Below are positions 1-10,460 of a DNA stretch of 64,000 bases, in pieces. Within the stretch, counting starts at the first letter, position 1. Each line of letters starts with the position of its first letter. A model generated the notes under the pieces. That model did not search any database. It was given only the letters and a program-made list of their open reading frames with translations, and was not told the origin of the DNA. This DNA is from Berberis thunbergii (Eukaryota > Streptophyta > Magnoliopsida > Ranunculales > Berberidaceae): NCBI GenBank assembly GCA_003290165.1, contig QNQO01000541.1, positions 1-64,000 of the forward strand. Reading direction: 5' to 3'. Position numbers and translations under genes: made by a program.

Positions 1-170
1 CCCATTTCCTATAAATTAGTTTAATTAAATTCTAAAATTCAATTGCATCCACCTTCTTCGTGGGATCGACCCGTACTTGCCGTTGTCTACCAGTTAGGCA
101 CCGTGCACTTGCGGTTATTACAAGGGGGTTAAATTAACCTGTTAATTTAGGTTACTTAAAATCCTCATCA
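1..170 (+). mobile_element. 3' end of an Athila-like gypsy LTR
   Basis: This stretch reads, in the + direction, as the last part of an LTR. It shares a block around 'gtgggatcgac', 'taccagttag' and 'gtgcacttgc' with the end of the solo LTR at 52751-54552 (which lies on the other strand), and both end in 'CATCA'. After position 170 the sequence changes abruptly to the protease region of the minus-strand gypsy element that follows, so an LTR (solo or 3') appears to have inserted there. The rest of the element lies left of the window. Confidence 0.7.
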
Positions 171-981
171 CCGAGCTGCCAGTGTCAATCAATACCCTTT
201 TGATTTCCCATTTTGCTATCATTACTGAAATCACTAAAGCATCATTGTGTGGAAAATTAACTCCATCATCATCCTCATTTGAGAAGGTTAGAGTCTTTTG
301 CATTGTCTTTGGATGCTGTGTAGACGGTTCCAGGAATCCGATTTTTGTGCTGATTATGCGCTTTCTGGATCGATTGGATTGCTCATTTTCTTCGCTTGTG
401 CCATGCAAGACGAAAATTGTTTCCCTCGCTTGCTCCTTTGGAATGATTGCTTCATCCTCAAGTTTGGCAAACTCTTTGAGTCGTTCTGTTTTGATATGGT
501 ATTCAATTTCATCTCTTAGGCTGCGACAATCTTCGGTATCGTGGCCGTAGTCGTTGTGGAAGAGACAATATCTTCCCTTGTTTCGCTTCTCCGGGTTTCC
601 CTTCATCTTCGGTTGCCATTTGACATATTCTTTTCTCGCCATTGCTTCAAGAATCTTGCTCCGACTTGCTGTCCAAACCAAGAATACCCTATCATATTTG
701 GGCTTCTCCAGTTGTAGACTTTTGAGCGTTCCTTGATAGCATTCGGAGCTATCGTTAGCCCAATTTTTCTTAAGTTGGATGATTTTTTCTTGAAAGTTAC
801 CGTCTCGTATGTTTCGGATGATCCTATCTATCATTACGATCATGTTGTCCATCTGAGCCATAAGCATTTCTACTCGGGGATATGAGGTAATTTTCCATGA
901 TGTCAGAGACGTTTGAACTGTTACTTGCTTGCGTTCTCTGCTGGTAGTTATGGTTGTATTTGGATCGGTATTGGGTGGCAT
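171..981 (-). pseudogene. Ty3/gypsy gag-protease fragment, interrupted
   Basis: This open frame of about 270 codons starts with MPPNTDPN. A zinc-knuckle-like stretch, CLFHNDYGHDTEDC, lies near residue 138 and is followed by RSLRDEIE, a pairing typical of Gag in Tat-type plant gypsy elements. Near the C-terminus VLIDTGSS is the retropepsin active site (D-T-G). The frame then runs into foreign LTR sequence at 170, so the rest of the protease and all of pol are missing from the window. The matching LTR and primer-binding site lie just upstream on the same strand at 1095-1678. It would have encoded capsid and protease of a retrotransposon and is not expected to work in this form. Confidence 0.8.
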
Positions 982-1094
982 GTCGTATATGTTATTGTCA
1001 GACTGAAGATTTGTGGAGTACCCATTGATCTTCTATCAGGTTACGTGAGCTGTCACTGAATTTTATTTTTAGGAAAAAAATGAAACTTGTTGTA

Positions 1095-1113
1095 CCTCAC
1101 GGACGACGCCAAA
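1095..1113 (-). other. Gypsy primer-binding site
   Basis: Read on the minus strand this is TTTGGCGTCGTCCGTGAGG, beginning 2 bases after the LTR end. It resembles the TTTGGCGCCGTCTGTGGGAA-type site found at this place in Tat-type elements, with a few substitutions. Its position between the LTR (1115-1678) and the gag frame fits first-strand priming. Confidence 0.6.
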
Positions 1114-1114
1114 C

Positions 1115-1678
1115 TGATGCATCCAAAAATCGTCCTCCTGTGAGTTTGACCTGCAAAACCACTGTTAGAATGCCAATGACCACCTTTTTGGTGGCCAAAA
1201 GCACTCTGATGCTTAAGTTAGTAACTCTGTTGGAAGAAGGAAGTAAATATGAACAATATTCAGTTAAAGTTGCATATCTTTGTCTAATGTTCCCTTTACC
1301 TTTTATAATGGTTGTAGTTAACTCTCTGTGTGACTTAAGCATGTGAGGCACAACGGAAGGAGATGCTTCTGTAACAGTCTCCTCCTTAATGGAGATGCGT
1401 TCGTGGAGGCGTAGGTCCCTCCACGACTCTTTCTTGGTGCAACGTTATGCTTCTTTATGAGAGAACGTAACAGGCTTGGATTTGAGCTTTGATTTGTCTA
1501 GGCATGGATTTGGATCTTGCTTATGCCTCCTTAGAGGTGAGCCTAGTTTGGTCCTCCATAATTGGCCTCAATCCTTTTGGGCTTTATGAGCTGGCCCAAA
1601 AGATAAGGCGCTGTATTCTCATGATGAGACTTTATGCCACGTGTACGACAGTGATGATTGGTCTTTTTTGATGCATCA
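1115..1678 (-). mobile_element. 5' LTR of minus-strand Tat-like gypsy element
   Basis: The 564-bp segment is bounded by short inverted repeats, TGATGCATC at one end and GATGCATCA at the other. The primer-binding site and gag follow on the minus strand. Related but diverged copies of this LTR occur at 37197-37610, 38960-39527 and 56682-56788, sharing the blocks 'tgcaaaa', 'ggtggcc' and 'gatgcttaag'. The partner LTR is outside the window, so the target duplication cannot be tested. The element appears to lie in the body of SCPL copy a. Confidence 0.7.
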
Positions 1679-1750
1679 TCAATTATTATAACTAAAATTT
1701 CTCATAAAAAAAGAATACTATGCATCATGCTCCCAAAAAAAAAACGGGCG

Positions 1751-2206
1751 TTGACAGTTTACTAGTCATCCTAGTACTCATGGCCAGTAGAATATGGGTT
1801 TGGGTATATAGGTATTTATGCTAATAACTGAAGAATTGTGTGATTAAGTCATTAGTATATATTTCAAATCAATATGAATTAATGCAAATTAGTTATTTTT
1901 CTCAAATAATATGAATTTCAGTGGGGATAGAGATGGATTAGTACCAGTACAGATGGACCACTAAGTACGCCATCAACAAAATTGGATCACAAGTGAAAAC
2001 CAACTGGTACCCATGAAGAGGTAATTAACATAAAACTTTGTATAATTAGTCATTAATTACTAATCTAGCATCTTCTTACAATCCTTTATTTCTATTTTTT
2101 TGGAATGTAGGTTGGAGGATATGCAGTCGAATACAAAAACCTAACATTTGTGACTGTAAGAGGGGCTGGCCATCTAGTTCCCAGTTATCAACCAACACTA
2201 TGCCAC
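1751..2206 (+). pseudogene. Serine carboxypeptidase-like copy a, 3' exons only
   Basis: Three segments match exons 6-8 of the intact gene at 40350-42536. The segment to about 1811 ends LMASRIWVWVY at a GT donor. The segment 1922-2020 starts SGDRDGLVPV after an AG acceptor, then shifts frame and meets a stop. The segment from 2111 reads [20 protein letters not shown] and continues HLVPSYQPT, with the charge-relay His still present. The protein cannot be made: exons 1-5 are absent, exon 7 is frameshifted, and the last exon runs into gypsy sequence near 2207. The intron positions match the intact copy, so this is a decayed genomic duplicate and not a processed copy. Confidence 0.85.
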
Positions 2207-2591
2207 AATTGCTCATTAATAACATTTAATGATAGTGTTTTTACACTTATTACTATGAAAAGCCAAGTTGTAATGACATTACTTGAAAATGATGGTCTGA
2301 AGGTAGATGGCGTGGACATGGAAGTGACCTTACATGCCATTCATGGCAGTTTCTCAGTGAATACCATCTCGCTTAAAGGGTTCCTGAAGAATAGAGTTAT
2401 CTCCATCTTGATAGACACTGGGAGCACTCCTTCCTTCGTTGACCCTAGAGTAATCAAGGAAACAAATTGGCCAATAGGTCTCTTGTTCGATTGAACTTGA
2501 GGAAGGTGTAATTTTTCCCTTTTGGGCTAGATTTCAAATATAAATCATCAGTTTTCTCTTGATTATTGATTGTTAAATCATGGTTGTGACA
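2207..2591 (+). mobile_element. Gypsy protease fragment joined to an LTR end
   Basis: The + frame reads [19 protein letters not shown], the retropepsin site of a chromovirus-type gypsy Pol, and includes the upstream [17 protein letters not shown] strand. Near 2478 the match switches directly to LTR sequence ending 'ggttgtgaca' at 2591. That LTR end is the same family as the minus-strand LTR at about 9928-10245. Reverse transcriptase, RNase H and integrase are missing, so this is an internally deleted + strand element fragment. Confidence 0.65.
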
Positions 2592-2713
2592 TAAATTTCT
2601 CTGGAACAAGTGGAAAGAGATCGGGGTCGTCGTTGAAGAAGAAGAAGGGGCAATAACCTTGGTGTTGTTTTGGATGAACATAAAGAGACGAATCGGGTAG
2701 ATCGGAGGCATGC
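2592..2713 (-). repeat. Inverted copy of the 10630-10770 segment
   Basis: On the minus strand this matches the + strand at about 10630-10770, including a CT-rich 'cttcttcttcaacg' core and 'ccgatctctt'. In the minus frame it could encode a Ser/Thr-rich leader (PSSSSTTTPISFHLFQRNL). In the other copy this lies near COX5b-like sequence, so a piece of a mitochondrial presequence exon is possible but unproven. Confidence 0.35.
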
Positions 2714-3735
2714 TGTTGTTACTGCTGTATAAGATTCAACTGCTGTATAAGATTCAAATAAAAAGTTAGGAACGAAGGTACCAATTATTTCTTGGGTTGA
2801 GTCGCGGACTAGGTCGCTCTCTTTAAGACGTTTCGCGGCTCTGCCCAAGGTTGTGCAAGCAGTGTACTAGCCCCGCCGTCCCCAGGATAAAACAACCCAT
2901 ACTCTTCTCTGTCTCGTTCAAACAATTGCACATTTGATGAACAGAATACTATCACCCTTAAACACTTGTTTTTGCTCGAAATCATCAATACATTGTAAAT
3001 AAATAAACAACACGAAAATTTCTTCTTTGATAGAAATGCTAAAAAAACAAAACTAATTACAAAAACGAAATCTCTGTTATTGCAAAAAGGAAGAACTCTT
3101 GTTTTTTTTTTCTTTTTTTTTCTCAAATGTCTAAACTCTAAGTTGTGTTGTATTTATAGGAGAAAATATATTCATTGAAATACAGAAACACGACTAGATA
3201 CATCGCGTGGAGGATTTAATTAAATAAAAACATGATTAACATGGGATTTAGAAACGCGTCTAGATACATGGACAAAGTCCTGTCTAGATGCATTTGCATG
3301 AAAAACGTGGAGAATGAGAAAACGTCTAGATACATATTTGCATTAAAAACGTGGGGCAAAAATCATGGCGCAATGTATGGAAAACCTAAACGTAATTGCA
3401 TTTAAGAAAAACGTCTAGATTCATTCCCTCTTTAGAGATTCAAAATTGTAGCAAAAAGAATGGGTTGCTCTCTTAATGACCCGACCTGACCCGATCCGGA
3501 TGGACGGCGTGCACGAGAGTCTATCTCTCCCCTCCTCATAAAAGAGTGGTACCCCCAAGGGGTCCAAGCCCAAGTCCTAACTATCTCCTTATAAATTTTA
3601 CCACAAATAGTTGTATAATAGATATGAGACTAAATTTTAGAGAGTGATCCATAGATCAAAATAGGAGAGAGGTCCAGGGTTCAAAACCTGTTAAACACCC
3701 ATTTTCTTTTATTTTAAAAAGCCATATTTCCAACA
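2714..3735 (-). repeat. 3' LTR of the 2714-8641 element
   Basis: Direct repeat of 7630-8641. It begins 'tgttgttactg' and ends 'atttccaaca' on the + strand. On the minus side it is preceded by a C-rich tract ('tcccccacttgg', 3772-3783), the complement of a purine-rich second-strand primer. It contains tandem 'ctgctgtataagattcaa' units near 2723-2758 and several 'tctagatacat' boxes. Confidence 0.8.
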
Positions 3736-4307
3736 ATCCCTCACTTGGATTTTTAAAACAATTTTCAACAATCCCCCACTTGGATTTAAAAAACAATTTT
3801 CGTCGAGCAATCTAAAAATATAAGATTGTGCATAAACAAAAGTGTCTTTCGACTTGAACTCTTGCGTAGTGTTCATGCTTTAGATTATACTAGAGTAACT
3901 CGTAGTTTTGAACTCTATCTCTAATAGACATTACACGCACAACCTTACCAGGGTGAAGTCTAAAAAGCCCGTGCGTTACGGCCATGCACGTATATCCTAG
4001 TATAGTGAAGGCTCTAGGAATTTTGCCCACAAATTCCATAGGAAGCAGCCAAACTTCCACAATCACTTAGGTGAGTCTATCAAGAGTACTCCTGTAGCTA
4101 GGTACTCCACTCCACATAGAGTATAGATCTCATTAAGAGTTTTTAACTCATCCAACTATCGCTTCAGGAGTTCATGCTTTAATTTAGGAATGAGATTGCT
4201 ATTTTGTCAGCATGATTCACAACATATCATTCACGACTTGTTATTACCCATTGAACCTATTTCTTGGGATCTCCAGTCTATAGGTTGGGTTACCATCGTG
4301 AATAACT

Positions 4308-4846
4308 CATCAATCTAAGGGCTTTAGTCCCATTCCTTTCGAGGTTTTGAAAACCTTCTCTCTAGCTAATGCTTTAGTCAAAGGATTAGCCAAGTTCGCA
4401 TCAGTTCGTACATGATCCAATCTCACAGCACCAGTAGATAGAATTCTCTAACCGTACTGTGCTTACGATGTATTTGTTGTTTCTTGCCGTTATAATAACG
4501 GTTCTGTATTTTTCGCAATAGCCGCGGAACTATCGCAATGGATCAAGACAGCTGGAATCGGTCTTTCCCATAAGGGGATCTCTACTAGTAGGTTTCTTAA
4601 CCAACCTGCTTCTTCACTAGCCATGGCTAGTGCTATCATTTCTGACTCCATCATGGACTGTGCCAGAATGGTAAGTTTCTTTGATTTCCAAGAAACAGCT
4701 ACACCAACTATATTGAAAATATAGCCACTGGTGGCTTTGGAGTCATCTGAAAGGGTGTTCCAATCAACATCGCTATATCCTTCAAGGACAGCGGGAAACT
4801 TCTGATTATGTAATCCAAGGTTCTTAGTCCTCTTAAGGTACCTCAT
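4308..4846 (-). pseudogene. Copia RNase H C-terminal fragment
   Basis: The minus strand reads MRYLKRTKNLGLH, then YSDVDWNTLSDDSKATSGYIF and VSWKSKKLTILAQSMMESEM, the hallmark order of the copia RNase H domain. After a frame break near 4490 the C-terminal segment continues (IHRKHSTVRE, DHVRTDANLA, LTKALAREKVFKTSKGMG) to about 4308. This domain degrades the RNA strand during reverse transcription. The upstream reverse transcriptase is absent, and the frame break confirms decay. Confidence 0.8.
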
Positions 4847-4849
4847 GAC

Positions 4850-7629
4850 CCTTTCAATTGCATCTATAGAGGATAAGGCTTCTTAAAAGCTAAGGGAATC
4901 CTCCTCGATTGAAAAGACATAATAATCGAGGCCAAGGTGTTTAGAAGTTCATTTCCGATTACTTCTCTTAGGCTCAAATTATGTGGCTTTATCAGTTTCA
5001 TTATCATAGGCTCGTTATTTGAGGATGTACCCCCACTATTCCTCGAAATAACCCCCACTATACCTCGGAAATAAATAAAATTTATTTTTTTTTCATGAAA
5101 AATTCTTTGAGAAACACAAAAAATCTTCTCACAAACCTCAAGATCCATAAAATATTTTTAGCATGTATAATGTTAAAAATATGCGTGTGCTTTCCATTAA
5201 GGAACTTTTGAACTTCGGTCCCTCTAACTATTGTCATAAATAGGTAGCCACTTTTTGAATGCATATTAAGTGACAATCTTTTTACTAGCTGATGCAAACC
5301 GTGCATTCAAATGTTAAGGACCCACACAATGAGAATATTGAATAAAATACCCATTCTATTCACCTCGCTATTCTCATTTTCTTTTAAGTTCAAGAATCAA
5401 CACAAAATATCATAAGAAAACGTACCTTAAATTCAGCTTCTGAATTTTTTTTCAAACTTTGATGTAATCACCAAGCTATATTTGTGCTTAAAAGCAGCCT
5501 TTGGGAATTAAGTAGCAAACTTAGATGGTAAATGTTCCATTGCAAAACCAAGCAATAGCTTGAATTGTTCTAGATTGCCATCAACAAAAAAAATTAGATC
5601 CACCAACATTATCATCATGAGAACACATCCTTTCCTTAAGAATTCATGTCCTCTACCAAATAGTAAAACATTGAATACTAAATGAAGAAGATATGAAGAT
5701 GTGGGTGGCCTTTCACTCCTAAAAACATTCATTGAATAAACAAATAGCAATTCGTAAGGCACCAAATAGCTACTATGGATTTTACCCTCCAACCTTATCA
5801 AAATCAACTTTCCCTCATGCCCTAATCTTCAAATGTTAAAAAATCAAACCATGTGAAAATCCGGCAAACTTATGGTCTGAGCAAAATCATTTAAACAGTG
5901 ACATCAAGAACAAAATTCACAAGTCGATTTGTATACAAATGATTCCTTATAGCCTCCTTATTTCAGTTTAACATCAAACATCAACTATAACATTAATCAC
6001 AAAGTTTTCTTTCCATCAATAGTATTGAGAAATAGAAGCATACCCAATTTTTTCAATAGATCAATTATTGTTCTCACCAAAATAGACTGAATCATCCAAA
6101 GTGCATAACATAATTATCATAGAACTGCATACTCATTATCTAAAGAGTAACATGCATAGATGATATTGTTCACTTCTCACGAAATGTTCAAATGGAATTT
6201 ATTGATTCAGATTTCATGATATTCCAACTCAGAAAGCCTAAAATAGCAGCACCTTTAATTAAATTTCCACGAAATTTAATTTTAAAGCATGGTGTTCTAT
6301 TCATACATAATCTCCTCTAGTTAGTCCTCCATGGGTTTAGAGTCTATACTAAATTTTCATTGTCAACATGTTTACATATATGTCAATCTCTAACTACGTT
6401 AATCATAATAATAACTAATATGATTTCACAATATAGTTGTAGAGCCACCATAAAGATAAAGATATCTTTAAGAATACACAACATGGAAAACCACTATTAT
6501 AGATAAAATTATCTAAAATTGTAAAGCTCGTAGTTGTAAAACATGTTGATCTTTAATATATCCAACATTTCCAAATGTTACCATGGGGTTGTGTCTTTGC
6601 ATAGATTCTACCATAATCAATTTAACAACAAGAACTACCACACAAGGTAACAAAGGTACATAAAGCAAACAAAACTAAACTCCATAGCTTGGAAAAAAGT
6701 TTGTTTAGGCTAATGGGTTCCAAAAACAATTAAATTGACACACACATAAAAACTGTGTTTGTGTTTGAAACGGAAGGACTTTACCCCTCCATATTTTGCA
6801 AATTTTTTTATGAACAGGTGTTCCCAGATTGCCAAATTATCAATCTAAATAAACTCCAAAACGACTCATAGCTCACCATTGCCATCAATCAACTCTGGCC
6901 CATTGAACTCACAATATGATTTCAGTTTATTTACAGGACAATTTCGTATAAATAAACTAAGAGATTGAAGAAGTCTGACAAAGCAAAAGGGACTAACATT
7001 CAACATTATTTATAATTATAAGTCAATTTCATGTAAACAGATGGCATTGATGTGCAATCAAACAATGCCTCCACAATAGTTTTTCAATCAAGATCACTCG
7101 GACTTTTATCATTTAATATATATTTTCATTGATAGAAGCATGTTCAAAACCCAATTTTTGAGCCAAGCAGTCACATATGCTTATAGTTTCATGAATCAAC
7201 ATATATATATGTAGTCAATCTATGTCAGATTGATCTAGCATGTTCAACCCAATTTGAGACAAGAAACAAAGCAATCAATCTAATCTGCGTTTATTTTGAA
7301 GGACAAAATATCATTTTTGAATATTTAAGAAAAAACTCTTGGCTAGAATATCTCATGCAATTTATATATATAAAATCATGACTAATTTGCATACACACAA
7401 ACAACAACCTAGTTAAAAATGTTATCCTTACAAACCCAACATTATTGAATAATCACATACTTACAAGTAATGAAACCAAAATCTCCCTAGAAACACAGGG
7501 TATTATTTCAACCTAATCAATTTCATTACTTGTTCCATCTTCTTTATATATTTTTGTAATTTATATTATGGAAAATAAAGGGATCATCCTTTCAATCTTA
7601 ATCATGGAAGAAATAAAACGTCTTAAAAT
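4850..7629. other. AT-rich interior without recognisable genes
   Basis: The stretch lies between the RNase H relic and the 5' LTR of the 2714-8641 element. Only short frames occur (for example 5508-5807 on the minus strand) and none resembles a known domain. No repeat or RNA gene was recognised. Confidence 0.6.
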
Positions 7630-8641
7630 TGTTGTTACTGCTGTATAAGATTCAACTGCTGTATAAGATTCAAATAAAAAGTTAGGAACGAAGGTACCAA
7701 TTATTTTTTGGGTTGAGTCGCGGACTAGGTCGCTCTCTTTAAGACGTTTCGCGGCTCTGCCCAAGATTGTGCAAGCAGTGTACTAGCCCCGCCGTCCCCA
7801 GGATAAAACAACCCATAATCTTCTCTATCTCGTTCAAACAATTGCACATTTGATGAACGGAATACTATCACCCTTAAACACTTGTTTTTGCTCGAAATCA
7901 TCAATACATTGTAAATAAATAAACAACACGAAAATTTATTCTTTGATAGAAATGCTAAACAAAAACAAAACTAATTACAAAAACGAAATCTCTGTTATTG
8001 CAAAAAGGAAGAACTCTTGTTTTTTTTTCTTTTCTTTTTTTTCTCAAATATCTAAACTCTAAGTTGTGTTGTATTTATAGGAGAAAATATATTCATTGAA
8101 ATACAGAAACACGACTAGATACATCGCGTGGAGGATTTAATTAAATAAAAACATGATTAACATGTGGGATTTAGAAAGACGTCTAGATACATGGACAAAG
8201 TCCTGTCTAGATGCATTTGCATGAAAAATGTGGAGAATGAGAAAACGTCTAGATACATATTTGCATTAAAAACGTGGGGCAAAAATCATGGCGCAATGTA
8301 TGGAAAATCTAAACGTAATTGCATTTAAGAAAAACGTTTAGATTCATTCCCTCTTTAGAGATTCAAAATTGTAGCAAAAAGAATGGGTTGCTCTCTTAAT
8401 GACCCGACCTAGACGGACGGCGAGCGCGAGAGTCTACCTTCTCATAAAAGAGTGGTACCCCCAAGGGGTCCAAGCCCAAGTCCTAACTATCTCCTTATAA
8501 ATTCTACCACAAATAGTTGTATAATAGATATGGGACTAAATTTTAGAGAGTGATCCATAGATCAAAATAGGAGAGAGGTCCAGGGTTCAAAACCTGTTAA
8601 ACACCCATTTTCTTTTATTTTAAAAAGCCGTATTTCCAGCA
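7630..8641 (-). repeat. 5' LTR of the 2714-8641 element
   Basis: Partner of 2714-3735, ending 'atttccagca' before the target duplication CATGC. Compared with the other LTR it lacks a short segment near 8410, where the other copy has an extra 'ccgatccgg', and it shows further single-base changes. The divergence points to an insertion that is not recent. Confidence 0.8.
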
Positions 8642-8919
8642 CATGCTGGAGTTGAGAGGAAAGCCTTTTCCACATCTTTGGTTCTAATTCGTAAGAAGAT
8701 TATCACTGTGTATTCTCAATTCGAAGCTTTGCACTTCTCTCCGTCAATCTCTCTATCTTGCATGTATTCCTAAATGAGAGCTATGTGTCTTTTGGTTAGA
8801 GAGAATGGAGCGGTTTCCTAAATTTTCTTACAAGATTGAGCGGCTTCATCATTTTTAATCCCCCGCTATTTTTAGATGGTCTGAAGGTAGATGGTGTGGA
8901 CAAGGAATCTGACAACATT

Positions 8920-9734
8920 TTAGCTGGAAAAAGAGTATGCAGGTTTTGATTGGTTGGCAGGGCGAGACTTTGTTTGTTGGTTAGTGTTAAGTGTATTAGA
9001 CTGAAATGATGGTCTGAAGGTAGATGGTGTGGACAAGGATTGATTCACATGTTTAGGTAGTATAGTGGTATAATTGTGGTTTCTAGATGTGGAACTGTTG
9101 TCTCCAAGTGATGATTCATGCATCCGAGCTAGGGTGAAGGCCTGAATAACAATAGTTGGTTTGAACATTTGAACAAGTGCTCTAATCACAGGTTTTAAAC
9201 CACTCAATAAACTTAGAACGAAGTATGTGGAATCAAGGTGTTTATTGTGAGTGAGCATTAGGGATTGGAGTTCCTCAAATCTGTCATAATAGTTCTCTAC
9301 GGTGGTTTCTTGTTTAATTTGTCGAAGGATCCCACATAGTTCTCTAGGACCGATTCTTTGAATCATTCACAAAGGTCATGTATGAACACTGTCCAGTTGA
9401 GACTTTCATTGCTTGCATGTTAGTCTAGAAACCAGAGATCTGCTCTTCCACTTAAATGGATGAAAACGATTGCAACTTTGTTTTCTTCCATCACTTGGTA
9501 GAATGCAAAGTACATTTCGCACTTCTTGATCCATGATGGTGGATTTGAACCATCAAATTGTGGAAATTCTAGCTTAGGTAAACTGGGAAACGTACCATGA
9601 CTCTCCAATGGAACATGGAGAGGAGTTTCCTGATGTGGTTCAGTAGATCCACAGATCTGAGAATGAGATGAACTTCCTTCACCAACTCCGGATCCTCGAC
9701 GAGAGCTTTGCATCATCAAAAATAGCTGCTCCAA
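8920..9734 (-). pseudogene. Chromovirus-type gypsy gag, broken
   Basis: Two frames make one Gag. The first (9734-9420) contains PKLEFPQFDGSNPPSWIKKC and YFAFYQVMEENKV, ending at WFLD. The second (9366-8920) contains YYDRFEELQSLM and SLLSGLKPVIRALVQMFKP, followed by the low-complexity region that precedes a zinc knuckle. This is the retrotransposon Gag fold with its linker. A stop and a frame break separate the halves near 9366-9420. The primer-binding site lies 180 bp upstream at 9914-9925. Protease and pol do not follow. The frame ends in unrelated DNA near 8920. Confidence 0.8.
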
Positions 9735-9913
9735 TCATGCATCCATACGATTTTCATGAGCTTCATTAGCCATGGACAATTTCTTCATCTCTGCCTTCAT
9801 AAGCTCCATTAGACCTGCTGTTTCTAGTTGAGTCTTCTTTTACTCCTTCAAGATCGTCTCCACGTATTTAGATCTAGTTTCCATGACTGGATCAATTAGG
9901 GGAATCATAACTT

Positions 9914-9925
9914 GCTCTGATACCA
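9914..9925 (-). other. tRNA-iMet-type primer-binding site
   Basis: The minus strand reads TGGTATCAGAGC, the standard initiator-Met tRNA primer site, two to three bases after the LTR end. It sets the orientation of the gypsy element whose gag follows. Confidence 0.85.
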
Positions 9926-9927
9926 AT

Positions 9928-10245
9928 TATCACAACCGTGACTTAACAATCGATAATCAAGAGAAAACTGATCATTGATATTTGAAATTTAACCCAAAAG
10001 GGAGAAATTACACCTTCCTCAAGTTCAATCGAACAACAGACCTAAATTGCTCTATGAAATTGCTTGTCTTTCCCTTATCTGTTTACAACTATTTAAACAA
10101 TGAAAATAACAGAATTTTGAAAGTCACAACTAACAGATTGACACGTGGCAGGACTCTCTCCACTCAACTAACAAAAATAGAAATTACAAAACTGCCTTTA
10201 AAATGTTCAAATTTGAAATCTGCGCCAATTTTTCGCACCTTTTCC
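9928..10245 (-). mobile_element. 5' LTR of the chromovirus-type gypsy element
   Basis: On the minus strand the LTR ends at about 9928, just before the primer-binding site. Its terminal ~110 bp match, in inverted orientation, the LTR scrap at 2478-2591. A TATA-like 'tttaaata' occurs on the minus strand near 10090-10098. The outer edge near 10245 is an estimate because no second full LTR is available. Confidence 0.6.
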
Positions 10246-10388
10246 TTTTGAGCTCCTTCTTCAATTTCACTTTTACAGATGTGCAGTTTATCTGCTGAAG
10301 CTGCTAAGGAAATCATTGATTTGGATGATTGGGTTGTTTCTTGTTTTTCAAAATGATGTGTTTTTGGGTAGATATTGTTCTTTCTAAT

Positions 10389-10460
10389 GGGAAAAAGATT
10401 GAAGACATGATACCTATTGCTATTGGTCATGAAAATGAGGAGCTTGAAGGATGGCTTGAG
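10389..10460 (+). pseudogene. COX5b-like exon relic
   Basis: The + frame reads KKIEDMIPIAIGHENEELEG and ends at a GT donor (10461). Plant cytochrome c oxidase subunit 5b has a KVEDVMPIATGHEREELEA-type segment at the start of its mature domain, which is the basis for this call. The upstream sequence of the same frame has stops, and the zinc-binding part of COX5b is not found downstream. Nearby 10290-10365 and 10757-10856 resemble each other ('ctgctgaagct', 'gattgggttgtt'), suggesting a rearranged duplicate. It is a gene fragment, not a working gene. Confidence 0.45.

Larger units (their letters stand above)
2714..8641 (-). mobile_element. Copia-type LTR element with 1-kb LTRs, mostly non-coding
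   Basis: Both ends are flanked by the same 5-bp duplication, CATGC (2709-2713 and 8642-8646). The two LTRs (2714-3735 and 7630-8641) are very similar over about 1 kb, differing by scattered bases and small indels, the largest near 3490/8410. The 3.9-kb interior holds only the end of a copia RNase H (4308-4846). From 4850 to 7629 it is AT-rich with no recognisable gag, protease, integrase or reverse transcriptase. No TGGTATCAGAGC-type primer site follows the 5' LTR. It looks like a non-autonomous derivative that moved using enzymes from elsewhere. Confidence 0.8.
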
